DNA of 64,000 nucleotides from Actinomycetota bacterium (lineage in GTDB: Bacteria; Actinomycetota; Acidimicrobiia; Acidimicrobiales; Ilumatobacteraceae), in the NCBI GenBank assembly GCA_030645495.1, contig JAUSLV010000018.1, positions 496,001 to 560,000 on the forward strand. The letters are read 5' to 3'. The translations under genes were made by a program, and so were the position numbers. Shown here piece by piece: positions 1 through 6,926 of the stretch. The notes under the pieces were generated by a model. It saw only the letters and a program-made list of their open reading frames with translations, did not search any database and had not been told where the DNA came from. Numbering within the stretch: position 1 is the stretch's first letter; the number at the start of each line of letters is the position of its first letter.

Positions 1-606
1 CTGCGCCACGCGCTGGAGGCGGCCGGCGAACCCTTGCGCAACGGGCCTTCGGGGGTGCTGGCTGCGATCATCGGGCGGGTGATCGCCGACTACAGCCCTG
101 CGCTCGACGGCTTCGAACGCGACGCGGTAGAAGTGGAGCGCGACGTGTTCTCCGACACGCGCATGCAGCCGGTGCGGCGCCTGTACCAGCTGAAGCGCGA
201 GGTGCGCACTCTGCTGGTGGCGATCGATGCGCTGCAGGATCCACTGCAGCGCCTGATCCGCACGGTGGGAGCAGCGGTGCCACCGGAGGTGCTGGCCGAC
301 CTGCAGGAGGCCGCCGACCAGCTCGACCGGGCGGTCACCCGCACCCAGTCGTTGTCGGGGCTGCTCGATGCGGCGCTCACTGCCAGCCTCGCCCAGATCT
401 CGGTGCAACAGAACGAAGACATGCGCCGCATCAGCGCCTGGGTGGCGATGGCCGCCGTGCCCACGCTGGTGGCCGGCATCTACGGCATGAACTTCGAACA
501 GTTCCCCGAGCTGCAATGGACCTACGGCTACCCGCTGGTGCTGAGTGGTATGGGCCTGATCGTCGGCCTGATGTACCGCAGCTTCAAACGCGGCGGCTGG
601 TTCTGA
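1..606 (+). CDS. CorA-family divalent cation transporter, C-terminal part
   Basis: The frame is already open at base 1, so this is the last 201 residues of a longer gene that starts outside the window. The visible part is a long helical stretch rich in charged residues and heptads (the funnel stalk helix of CorA), then a first membrane segment ending in the signature Y-G-M-N-F at residues 161-165, then a second membrane segment and a short basic tail. The GMN loop is the ion-selectivity loop of CorA/MRS2 Mg2+ and Co2+ channels of the inner membrane. Whether it carries Mg2+, Co2+ or Zn2+ cannot be told from this part. Confidence 0.9.
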   Translation: MRHALEAAGEPLRNGPSGVLAAIIGRVIADYSPALDGFERDAVEVERDVFSDTRMQPVRRLYQLKREVRTLLVAIDALQDPLQRLIRTVGAAVPPEVLADLQEAADQLDRAVTRTQSLSGLLDAALTASLAQISVQQNEDMRRISAWVAMAAVPTLVAGIYGMNFEQFPELQWTYGYPLVLSGMGLIVGLMYRSFKRGGWF

Positions 607-640
607 CCCGACGCGGCACACGCTGCCCTTCTGCACTGCG

Positions 641-1030
641 CTACGGCTGAACCACCCCCCAGCCGCGACGCTGCAGCTCGGCGGCGAGCATGGTGCTGGA
701 CACCTTGCGCAACGCCAGCTCGGTGCTGGACCCGCCTGCACGCGGCGCTGCTGTGCGCGGCGTTGCCTTGGGTGTGGCGGGAGCGGCGGTGGCTGCTGCG
801 GGGGGCGGCGGTGCGGCACCGGCACCGTCGCCGACGCCCTCGGCCTCGAGCTGCTCGATGAACGCCTCGACCTCGGAGCGCGTGAACTTGCCGGCCGCCT
901 GCCGCTGGGTGAACCCCAACGGCCCGCGAGCATCGCGGAAGTCGGTGTGACCAGCGGCCTCGAGCAGGGCGAGCAGCTGTTGCACCTGCTTGGCGGGGGC
1001 GGGGGGACCGGAGGCTTGACCGAAGGACAT
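641..1030 (-). CDS. hypothetical protein with Ala/Pro linker
   Basis: Predicted 129-residue protein of unknown function. The start was placed at the ATG at 1030 because the upstream in-frame extension runs across the region before the divergent SRPBCC gene and has no protein-like composition. The N-terminal 60 residues look folded (helical, with Q/L-rich heptads and an F-T-Q-R-Q-A-A-G-K-F-T segment suggestive of a small helical DNA- or protein-binding domain). Then comes a low-complexity Ala/Pro/Thr linker and a short C-terminal helix ending G-W-G-V-V-Q-P. It is convergent with the CorA gene and divergent from the next gene. Confidence 0.55.
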   Translation of the reverse strand: MSFGQASGPPAPAKQVQQLLALLEAAGHTDFRDARGPLGFTQRQAAGKFTRSEVEAFIEQLEAEGVGDGAGAAPPPPAAATAAPATPKATPRTAAPRAGGSSTELALRKVSSTMLAAELQRRGWGVVQP

Positions 1031-1142
1031 ACCCGCAGTGTGCCCGAGGGGTGTGACGCGGTTGGTGATGCTGCGTGGAGCGGTGGCGCACGCGTACTTG
1101 AGTCCCTGGTGCCGGTGGGTGGCTCGGGCGCACGCTGACCGC

Positions 1143-1640
1143 ATGAACGTCGCCTCTCGTCACACCTACTCCGCGACACCGGCGGTCGTGTTCGCCGCGA
1201 TGACGACGCCCGACGTCCTTATCGAGAAGTACACGGCGCTCGGGCACCAGGACGTCACGATCGTGGAATGGACGGAGTCCGCTGGGGTGGTACGGGTGAC
1301 ATCGAAACGCAAGGTTCCGATGGAGGTGCCGGGTTTCGCCAAGCGGTTCCTGAACCCGCTGAACACGGTGGAGCAGACCGATGAGTGGCAGCCGGCGACC
1401 GCGAAGGGCGAGCGCCACGGCACCTGGAAGGTGTCGGCCTCCGGCGTGCCCGTGTCGGTCGGTGGCACCCTGCACCTCGTCGCCGCGCCCAAGGGCCGCA
1501 CCGTGGTGGAGATCACGGGTGATGTGTCGTGTTCCATCCCGTTGCTCGGCGGCAAGCTCGCCAGCTACGTCGGCGCCGACGTCGAGCGCACCATGCGCGC
1601 CGAGGAAGCGTTCAACGACACTTACCTCGCTGGTGGGTAG
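1143..1640 (+). CDS. DUF2505 / SRPBCC-fold protein
   Basis: 165-residue protein resembling the DUF2505 branch of the START/SRPBCC superfamily, whose helix-grip fold binds hydrophobic ligands. Features seen: N-terminal beta strand with H-T-Y-S-A-T-P, an early helix with V-F-A-A-M-T-T-P, alternating strands, and a long C-terminal helix from about residue 140. No signal peptide or membrane segment, so probably cytoplasmic. Ligand unknown. The ATG at 1143 is chosen because the alignable fold begins there; a longer in-frame extension back to 1038 overlaps the divergent upstream gene. Its stop codon lies in the first unit of a short tandem repeat. Confidence 0.75.
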   Translation: MNVASRHTYSATPAVVFAAMTTPDVLIEKYTALGHQDVTIVEWTESAGVVRVTSKRKVPMEVPGFAKRFLNPLNTVEQTDEWQPATAKGERHGTWKVSASGVPVSVGGTLHLVAAPKGRTVVEITGDVSCSIPLLGGKLASYVGADVERTMRAEEAFNDTYLAGG

Positions 1641-1676
1641 GGCCTCTGGTGGGTAGGGCCTCGCTGGTGCGTAGGA
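1625..1676. repeat. three imperfect tandem copies of a 16-18 bp unit
   Basis: Three consecutive copies of CCTCGCTGGTGGGTAGGG (1625-1642), a 16-base version (1643-1658) and a final version with two changes (1659-1676). The first unit contains the stop codon of the DUF2505 gene, so the array probably arose by slippage after the coding end. No function is evident. Confidence 0.8.
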
Positions 1677-1707
1677 CGCTCGCCCGGCCAGGGCAGACTG
1701 GTGCGGC

Positions 1708-2391
1708 ATGGAACCGATGGGGCCGAAGCTCGCCGAGGGTCGTGACAGTGAGATCTTCGAGCATGGCAGGGGCAAGGTGTTGCGCGTCGTCCGCGACGGG
1801 CGCTCGCTGGTGGCCGAGGCGGAGGTCATGCGCTACGTGCGCATGCACGACTATCCCTGTCCGGAGGTGTTCGACGCCGGCGACGGCTACCTGGTGATGG
1901 AGCGCCTGGATGGGCCGACGATGATGGACCGGGTGGGCAAGCCACCGTTCCCCTTGCGGCGCGCTGGGCACCTGCTGGCCGAGTTGCACGAACGACTGCA
2001 CCGGATTCCCGCTCCGCCGGGGATCGCCGTCGCGCCGCTGCCCGGTGATCGAGTGGTGCACCGCGACCTGCACCCGATGAACGTGATGATGACCTCATCC
2101 GGGCCGATGGTGATCGACTGGTCCAACGCATCTGCGGGTGATCCGGCGTTCGACGTGGCGGACACCTGGGTGCTGTTCGCCTGTGCCACACCACCCATGT
2201 CGGGCATCGATCGGTTGATCGTTCCGATCGGCCGCAGGGTGCTGCTGCGCGCGTTCCTCAGCCGGGTCGATGTGGAGGCGGCGCGGCGTGCGATCCCGGC
2301 GGCTGTCGAGCATCGCCTCACCGACCGCAACATGTCCTCGGACGAACACGCCAGCATGCGCACGTTCGCCGCCTGGGCCGCGGGTGGGTGA
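1708..2391 (+). CDS. aminoglycoside-phosphotransferase-like kinase
   Basis: 227-residue member of the APH/choline-kinase-like fold. The catalytic loop H-R-D-L-H-P-M-N is at residues 118-125 (Asp120 the expected catalytic base) and the metal-binding D-W-S-N starts at Asp137. The N-terminal lobe has the expected nucleotide-binding strands (S-E-I-F-E-H, V-L-R-V-V, E-A-E-V-M). It is shorter than typical APH enzymes of around 300 residues because the C-terminal helical substrate lobe is small. Such small bacterial members phosphorylate metabolites or are uncharacterised; a resistance role should not be assumed. Monocistronic by appearance. Confidence 0.8.
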   Translation: MEPMGPKLAEGRDSEIFEHGRGKVLRVVRDGRSLVAEAEVMRYVRMHDYPCPEVFDAGDGYLVMERLDGPTMMDRVGKPPFPLRRAGHLLAELHERLHRIPAPPGIAVAPLPGDRVVHRDLHPMNVMMTSSGPMVIDWSNASAGDPAFDVADTWVLFACATPPMSGIDRLIVPIGRRVLLRAFLSRVDVEAARRAIPAAVEHRLTDRNMSSDEHASMRTFAAWAAGG

Positions 2392-2421
2392 GATGGCGCG
2401 GCCAGGGCCGACATCACACAG

Positions 2422-2806
2422 TGGAGCTGGGGAGAATCGAACTCCCGTCCATCAGGCACTACACGTACGTGCTACGACCATTCCCGACCTTCTCCCTGAC
2501 GCAGGGAGACCGGCGGGTCAGTTGGCCATCGGTTGCCCGGTGGCCCGCGAATCGTCTTTCCGAATCGTCATCGGTCTTTCCCGACGTCAGCAGTCTTTTC
2601 CGCTGTCATCCCCCGCTTCTGGTGCCAGGCTGCGGTGGATCGGCCCCGTGCGCCATTTCTGGTCACGATGTCTCTTCACTACCTGAAAATCAGGCGGCGA
2701 GAGCGAACTGCTCGTTGGCAATTCTGTTGTTGCCCCGTTTTACGAGTCTGAGCAACTCGGGTCGCACGCCCGCCCAGTGAATCTGACGTCGAAACCAGTC
2801 AGCCCC
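2422..2806 (-). ncRNA. ssrA: transfer-messenger RNA (tmRNA)
   Basis: The minus strand begins GGGGCTGACTGGTTTCGACG at 2806, the conserved tmRNA 5' end, and finishes with a T arm containing GTTCGAT and an acceptor strand CAGCTCC plus discriminator A at 2422. The 7-bp acceptor stem pairs with one G-U. CCA is not encoded. The tag frame runs from a GGC resume codon at 2734 to TGA at 2690 and encodes GNNRIANEQFALAA, ending in the ALAA degron recognised by ClpXP-type proteases. It rescues stalled ribosomes with SmpB, whose gene lies 3 kb downstream; a clpP gene is also in this window. Confidence 0.95.
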
Positions 2807-2869
2807 TTGATTGGGATAGCGCCGCCACGCTACCAGCAGTGCGACACCGGCGGTCCGCGGGCAAGGTGG

Positions 2870-2882
2870 CAGACTCGCGGGG
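2870..2882 (+). promoter_or_regulatory. possible -10 element for leaderless TetR gene
   Basis: CAGACT at 2870-2875 lies 7 nt before the ATG at 2883, with no Shine-Dalgarno sequence in between. This spacing would give a transcript starting at or next to the start codon. It is weaker than the TANNNT examples elsewhere in the window. Confidence 0.35.
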
Positions 2883-3521
2883 ATGAGCATCGACGAGCGG
2901 ACCACGACCCTGGGGCCTTGGGAGCGACGGCGTATCCGTACGTCGCTGGAGATCGAGTGCATCGCGCTGGGCCTCATCGCCGAGCGCGGTCTGGACGCGG
3001 TGACGGTCGAGCAGATCGCCAATGCGGCCGGCATCTCCACCCGAACGTTCTTCCGCTACTTCAAGAACGTCCGCGACGTGCTGACGCCGTTGTCGGCGCG
3101 TGAGACCGAGCGGCTGTGCGAGCTGGTGCTGCAACGGCCTTCCGACGAACCCCTGCTGGATGCGTTCCGTGCGGTGTACCAGGACTACGCGGACAGTCTG
3201 GTCGGCATGTACGACCCGGACGATCCGGATGCCGAGCTGAAGACCACGGCGTTGGCGCTGTGGGGCCGCATCGTGCAGCGCGACCCCGAGGCCGGGCTGA
3301 GCCTGGGGCATGTGAATGATGTGCTCACCAGCGGCTTCGAAAGGGTCATCAGGATCCGGCTCGGCCTGCCCGATGACGATCGGCTCACCGCTGGGGTCCT
3401 GGGCGCGGCGCTGGGCGGTGCGGTGTGGTTCACCTATGTGCACTGGCTGCAGTTGGGCACCACCGAGCCCCTGCCCGGGTACCTCGATCGCGCCTTCGAT
3501 CGCCTCGCCGAGCTCCGCTGA
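2883..3521 (+). CDS. TetR-family transcriptional regulator
   Basis: 212 residues. N-terminal TetR DNA-binding domain: a helix with R-T-S-L-E-I, then the helix-turn-helix T-V-E-Q-I-A-N-A-A-G-I-S-T-R-T-F-F-R-Y-F at about residues 40-60, followed by a ligand-binding helical domain with a C-terminal hydrophobic segment (G-A-A-L-G-G-A-V-W-F). The family acts as dimeric repressors released by small ligands. The next gene, 59 bp downstream in the same direction, is a DUF1330-like protein, and an inverted repeat lies between them, so it may regulate that gene. Ligand unknown. Confidence 0.9.
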   Translation: MSIDERTTTLGPWERRRIRTSLEIECIALGLIAERGLDAVTVEQIANAAGISTRTFFRYFKNVRDVLTPLSARETERLCELVLQRPSDEPLLDAFRAVYQDYADSLVGMYDPDDPDAELKTTALALWGRIVQRDPEAGLSLGHVNDVLTSGFERVIRIRLGLPDDDRLTAGVLGAALGGAVWFTYVHWLQLGTTEPLPGYLDRAFDRLAELR

Positions 3522-3540
3522 ACGCACGAGGCTCATCCTG

Positions 3541-3557
3541 TGTCATACTGACTGACA
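3541..3557. promoter_or_regulatory. inverted repeat, candidate TetR operator
   Basis: TGTCA-TACTGAC-TGACA is an interrupted palindrome in the gap between the TetR gene and the DUF1330-like gene. Position and symmetry suit a dimeric repressor; only two 5-base arms are seen, so chance is possible. Confidence 0.35.
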
Positions 3558-3580
3558 GAACTTCGGGGAAGGGGACGTCA

Positions 3581-4402
3581 ATGGCAGGGGACCGCGCGAG
3601 CAAGGCCCGGTACGGGAAGATCGACTGGGAATACGGGGCCAAGCTGGCCACCACGCCACCCGCCGACGACGGTCCGATCTGGATGGTCAACCTGATGAGC
3701 TACCGCGAGAAGGCCGACTACGCGGACGGCCGCAGCAGCGACATCAGCGGCCGCGAGGCCGACGACCTGTACGCACCGTTCGGGCCGTTGAAGGCGATCG
3801 GCGCCGAGATCGTGTTCGTGGCCGACGTCGACACGCAGTTCCTCAACCCCGAGCCGAAGTGGAACCGGGTGGCGATCGTGAAGTACCCCACGCGTAAGTC
3901 GTTTATCGACATGCAGGAGCGCCCCGACTTCAAGGAGCTGCACCACCACAAGGACGCCGGCATGGCCAGCACGTTCGTGATCGGGTGCCTGCCGATGGCC
4001 GACATCCCGTTCATCCCCGAGGGCTCGGTGGAGTGGACCGACGTGCCGCACCCGCCCACCGATGCCGACCCGTACGTGCAGGTGATCCACGTGCTGAAGT
4101 TCCACGAGCAGTCGTCGATCGGCGAGATGGGCACCTACACCGACCACGCGGCGAAGGTGGCGCTACCCCACGGGGTGCGCCTGTCGGCCTGGTTCCAGGT
4201 GGAGGGCACGATCATGGGCGACGGGCGCGGGTGGGACCAGGTGCGGTTCAACACGTTCCCCAGCCGGCAGGCGTTCCTCGACGTGGTGTTCGACCCCGAC
4301 CGCCTGAAGGCTCAGGCCGAGCACCGCGAAGTGGCGCTGGCCGACACGTACACGATGATCCTGCGCCCCACGCTCGACCGCCTGCACGAGTCGCTGAGCT
4401 GA
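3581..4402 (+). CDS. DUF1330-like (dimeric alpha-beta barrel) protein
   Basis: 273-residue protein of unknown biochemical role. The start of the fold reads I-W-M-V-N-L-M-S-Y-R-E-K-A-D-Y, with later segments such as A-I-V-K-Y-P-T-R-K-S-F-I-D-M-Q, as in DUF1330-type ferredoxin-like domains; a second copy of the fold seems present from about residue 165 (V-Q-V-I-H-V-L-K-F-H-E and V-R-F-N-T-F-P-S-R-Q-A-F). The two halves therefore look like an internal duplication of a small barrel. No signal or membrane segment. Start ATG 3581 follows a GGGGAAGGGGA purine-rich stretch. Probably controlled by the TetR protein just upstream. Confidence 0.65.
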   Translation: MAGDRASKARYGKIDWEYGAKLATTPPADDGPIWMVNLMSYREKADYADGRSSDISGREADDLYAPFGPLKAIGAEIVFVADVDTQFLNPEPKWNRVAIVKYPTRKSFIDMQERPDFKELHHHKDAGMASTFVIGCLPMADIPFIPEGSVEWTDVPHPPTDADPYVQVIHVLKFHEQSSIGEMGTYTDHAAKVALPHGVRLSAWFQVEGTIMGDGRGWDQVRFNTFPSRQAFLDVVFDPDRLKAQAEHREVALADTYTMILRPTLDRLHESLS

Positions 4403-4418
4403 GCCGGCCACCGCCGGA

Positions 4419-4982
4419 ATGGCTCGCTTCACTCGCGCCGAGTTGCAGGCGCTGCACGGCACGCTCGTCGACGACCTGCTGGGTGCACGCGTGCGCCTGC
4501 TGTTCGTGGGGATCAATCCGGGGCTGTGGACAGCGGCCGTCAACGCCCACTTCGCGCGCAAGGGCAACCGCTTCTGGCCGGCGTTACATGCCGCGGGCAT
4601 CACGCCCCACCTGGTGGACGCGAGCGACGGGATGCGCCCTGACGATCTGGCGATGATGCACGAACTGGGCATCGGCATCACCAACGTGGTGCCCACCGCC
4701 TCGGCCCGTGCGGACGAACTGACCCGTGCCGAGGTGCGGGCCGGTGCGGCCTCTTTGGAGGCAAAGGTGGCGCGTGCGCAACCGGCGGTGGTGGCGGTGT
4801 TGGGGCTGACCGTGTACCGCGAGGCCTTCGCCCGTCCGAAGGCGGTGGCCGGGTTGCAGCCCGAGCGGCTGGCGGGTGCGGAGCTGTGGGTGCTGCCCAA
4901 CCCCAGCGGGTTGAACGCGCACGAGACCGTGGCCTCGCTGGCCGCCGCCTACCGCGAGGCGTGGTTGGCAGCTACTCGTTGA
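4419..4982 (+). CDS. mug: mismatch-specific uracil/thymine-DNA glycosylase
   Basis: 187 residues, normal size for Mug. Motif 1 G-I-N-P-G-L at residues 31-36 carries the catalytic-pocket Asn33, and motif 2 N-P-S-G-L-N is at 161-166. These are the two diagnostic motifs of the MUG/TDG branch of uracil-DNA glycosylases, which remove U or ethenocytosine (and T, in some members) opposite G. Acts in base excision repair. It begins 17 bp after the DUF1330-like gene on the same strand and could be co-transcribed with it. Confidence 0.9.
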   Translation: MARFTRAELQALHGTLVDDLLGARVRLLFVGINPGLWTAAVNAHFARKGNRFWPALHAAGITPHLVDASDGMRPDDLAMMHELGIGITNVVPTASARADELTRAEVRAGAASLEAKVARAQPAVVAVLGLTVYREAFARPKAVAGLQPERLAGAELWVLPNPSGLNAHETVASLAAAYREAWLAATR

Positions 4983-5010
4983 CAGGTCGGGGTCGGGCAG
5001 CGACTACTCG

Positions 5011-5075
5011 GCTCCGTCTCGTCGTTCCGATTTCGAATCCGCCACCAATTCGAAATCGGAACTACGAGACGGGGC
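5011..5075. repeat. long hairpin element, copy 1
   Basis: Arms 5011-5038 and 5048-5075 are inverted copies matching at 26 of 28 positions, with a 9-base loop. The core arm reads GTCTCGTCGTTCCGATTTCG. It lies between the convergent mug and DDAH genes. The same arms recur at 7971-8091 around a much longer loop. It could act as a bidirectional terminator or be a small non-autonomous mobile or REP-like element; there is no U-tract. Confidence 0.85.
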
Positions 5076-5120
5076 GCGTAACAGGTGGGTGGGAGCCGAC
5101 CGAGGCCGCCCCGGGCAGGC

Positions 5121-5897
5121 TCACGCACCAGGCGCGTCGCGCAACCGCACGCTGAGGCAGGTGACGCACCCCTCGAGCTTGATGAACTCGGAGATGTCGA
5201 CGAGCACCGGGATCAACCCGGCCGACTTCAGCAGCACGATGCTGCGCGGGCAGTCGTGCGACATCAGCACGTGGTCGTCGCCGAGCAACACGACGTGAGC
5301 CCCCGATTCTTCGGGCATGCCGAGGAAGCGGGGGAACGCGTGTGTGTCGTCGACCACCCGCTCCCAGCCGATGATCGTGGCGTCGGGCAACGCGGTGACA
5401 GCCGACTTGAGGTGCAGCACGGACGTGATCGGCACGGTGATCACCGTGGCGCCCAGCGGTTCGAGCGCCGCCCGCAGCTGGCTGATGCCCTCCCCGTTGG
5501 TGCGCCCGCCGCGCCCGACGTACACGGTGTCGCCCACCTTCAGCACGTCGCCGCCGTCGAGCGTTCCCGGCGCCGTGATGTGCACCGTGCGGTAGCCCAA
5601 CGAGGCCACCGTCGCCGCCGCGGCAGCGACCTCGGGCTTGCGTTCGTCGGCACCCGGACGGGCGATCACCGCCAGGTCTTTGAACACCACCATCGTGTCC
5701 TCGATGAACACCGAGTCGGGGCAGTCGGGGGCCGCCGGCACCTCGATCGTGCGCCACCCGCAGGCCTCGAGCGCAGCGACGTAGCTCTCCCATTGGCGTA
5801 GCGCGAGCTGGAAGTCGACCGGCGAGCGGTCGATGTGTGTGACCAGGCCCTCTGTCAGCCGCGGGCTGGGCCGGCGCACGAGCGCCAGCTTGCTCAT
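5121..5897 (-). CDS. ddaH: dimethylarginine dimethylaminohydrolase (DDAH)
   Basis: 258 residues, close to bacterial DDAH size. It belongs to the guanidino-group modifying (amidinotransferase) fold. Seen: F-I-E-D-T acidic substrate motif near residue 65, L-D-G-G-D-V-L-K, H in S-V-L-H-L-K-S, and the catalytic Cys in T-C-L-S at residue 247. The family hydrolyses methylated arginines to citrulline and methylamines. A citrulline-forming arginine deiminase-like or other guanidine activity cannot be excluded. Its ATG (5895-5897) overlaps the smpB stop by ATGA, so the two are translationally coupled. Confidence 0.85.
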   Translation of the reverse strand: MSKLALVRRPSPRLTEGLVTHIDRSPVDFQLALRQWESYVAALEACGWRTIEVPAAPDCPDSVFIEDTMVVFKDLAVIARPGADERKPEVAAAAATVASLGYRTVHITAPGTLDGGDVLKVGDTVYVGRGGRTNGEGISQLRAALEPLGATVITVPITSVLHLKSAVTALPDATIIGWERVVDDTHAFPRFLGMPEESGAHVVLLGDDHVLMSHDCPRSIVLLKSAGLIPVLVDISEFIKLEGCVTCLSVRLRDAPGA

Positions 5898-6394
5898 CGC
5901 TCGCGCCCCTTGGCCTGGCGGCCGAGGGCCTTGGCCATCTCCATCTTCACATCGCGCTCGGCGAGTGCGTTGCGCTTGTCGGCCTTCTTGCGGCCGCGAC
6001 CGATGCCCAGCTCCACCTTCACCCGGCCCTCCTTGAAGTACAGCGACAAGGGGATCAACGCCAGGTGCTCGACGGCCACCTGGTGCGCCAACTTGTCGAT
6101 CTCGCGGCGGTGCATCAACAGCTTGCGGGCGCGGTCGGGGTCGTGCGCGCCCACACCATGCGCGAATTGGTACGGCGGGATGTGCACACCATCGAGCCAC
6201 ACCTGGCCGTTGATGATCCGGGCGTAGGCGTCGGCCACTTGCGCATGGCCTTCGCGCAGCGCCTTCACCTCGCTACCACTCAGCACGATGCCGGTTTCGA
6301 ACGCGTCGATGATGTCGTAGTCGCGCCGGGCGCGCCGGTTGCTCGCGATCAGCTTGTTGCCCGCTTTGTTGGTGCGGTCGCGAAGGGGCGCCAT
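5894..6394 (-). CDS. smpB: SsrA-binding protein SmpB
   Basis: 166 residues. Recognised by N-K-L-I-A-S-N-R-R-A-R-R-D-Y and then E-T-G-I-V-L-S-G-S-E-V-K-A-L-R (SmpB signature), V-W-L-D-G-V-H-I-P-P-Y, and a basic C-terminal tail that mimics an anticodon helix in the ribosome. It binds tmRNA, which is encoded at 2422-2806. Followed directly by ddaH with a 4-base overlap, an unusual partner. Divergent from the Mec protease gene across a 35-bp gap containing a symmetrical promoter element. Confidence 0.95.
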   Translation of the reverse strand: MAPLRDRTNKAGNKLIASNRRARRDYDIIDAFETGIVLSGSEVKALREGHAQVADAYARIINGQVWLDGVHIPPYQFAHGVGAHDPDRARKLLMHRREIDKLAHQVAVEHLALIPLSLYFKEGRVKVELGIGRGRKKADKRNALAERDVKMEMAKALGRQAKGRER

Positions 6395-6404
6395 AGGAAG
6401 GCAC

Positions 6405-6420
6405 AGGGTAGCGGTACCCT
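6405..6420. promoter_or_regulatory. symmetrical divergent promoter core
   Basis: AGGGTA-GCGG-TACCCT is a perfect inverted repeat midway between smpB (start 6394, leftward) and mec (start 6430, rightward). Read outward, each arm gives TACCCT, a TANNNT -10 hexamer, 9-10 nt from the start codon on its side. It therefore may serve as a back-to-back pair of -10 elements or as an operator. Confidence 0.45.
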
Positions 6421-6429
6421 TCGCAGGCG

Positions 6430-6882
6430 ATGACTGGGATTCCCTCGCTCACCTTCCCTGCCCTCACCTTTCCCGCGGGGGCATACGCCGAGATGATCGC
6501 CTGCGCGTACGCGGCGTATCCGCTGGAGGCATGCGGGTTGCTGGTGGGCACCGGCACCCAGGTGCGCCGCTTCGTACCGTGCACCAACGAGGCCGCCTCG
6601 GCCAAGGTGTACGCGATCCCCGGGCGCGAACTGTTGCGCGCCGAGCGGGCGGCGGAGGATGACGGGCTGGAGATCGTGGGCGTGTTCCACAGCCACACGC
6701 ACAGCGAGCCGTACCCCAGCCCCACCGACGTGGCCCAGGCACCCGACCCGGGCTGGCAGTACGTGATCGTGAGCCTCAAGCGCGAGTCGCCAGAGGCGCG
6801 CTGCTGGCGCATCGACCAGGCCGCGGCGGTCGGGCAGCAGATCTCCGAAGTGCCGCTGCTGGTCCTCCCGCTACAATCCTGA
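6430..6882 (+). CDS. mec: JAMM (Mov34/MPN) metalloprotease, Mec type
   Basis: 150 residues. Complete JAMM zinc site: Glu33 in L-E-A-C-G, then H87-S-H89 and S97-x-x-D100 in the H-S-H-x7-P-S-P-T-D pattern. In mycobacteria the equivalent enzyme (Rv1334) removes the newly made cysteine from the sulfur carrier CysO, and the gene order is mec-cysO-cysM. Here the cysM-type gene follows after 44 bp with no cysO between them. The function is inferred from this order plus motif; the carrier would have to be encoded elsewhere. Confidence 0.85.
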   Translation: MTGIPSLTFPALTFPAGAYAEMIACAYAAYPLEACGLLVGTGTQVRRFVPCTNEAASAKVYAIPGRELLRAERAAEDDGLEIVGVFHSHTHSEPYPSPTDVAQAPDPGWQYVIVSLKRESPEARCWRIDQAAAVGQQISEVPLLVLPLQS

Positions 6883-6926
6883 CTCCATCGGTCGGATTAT
6901 CGACCAGTCGGGTGAGGGAGCGTGTC

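Noticed and set aside
528-1829. 433-codon open frame on the minus strand
   Set aside because: Antisense over three genes with better codon use; Arg/His/Pro-rich product typical of high-GC shadow frames.
1708-2391. Antibiotic resistance kinase
   Set aside because: APH fold is clear, but the small C-terminal lobe and housekeeping context give no support for a resistance role.
2690-3040. Leftward frame ending in ...ANEQFALAA
   Set aside because: Its last 14 codons are the tmRNA tag; the upstream part is antisense to the TetR gene and is not a protein gene.
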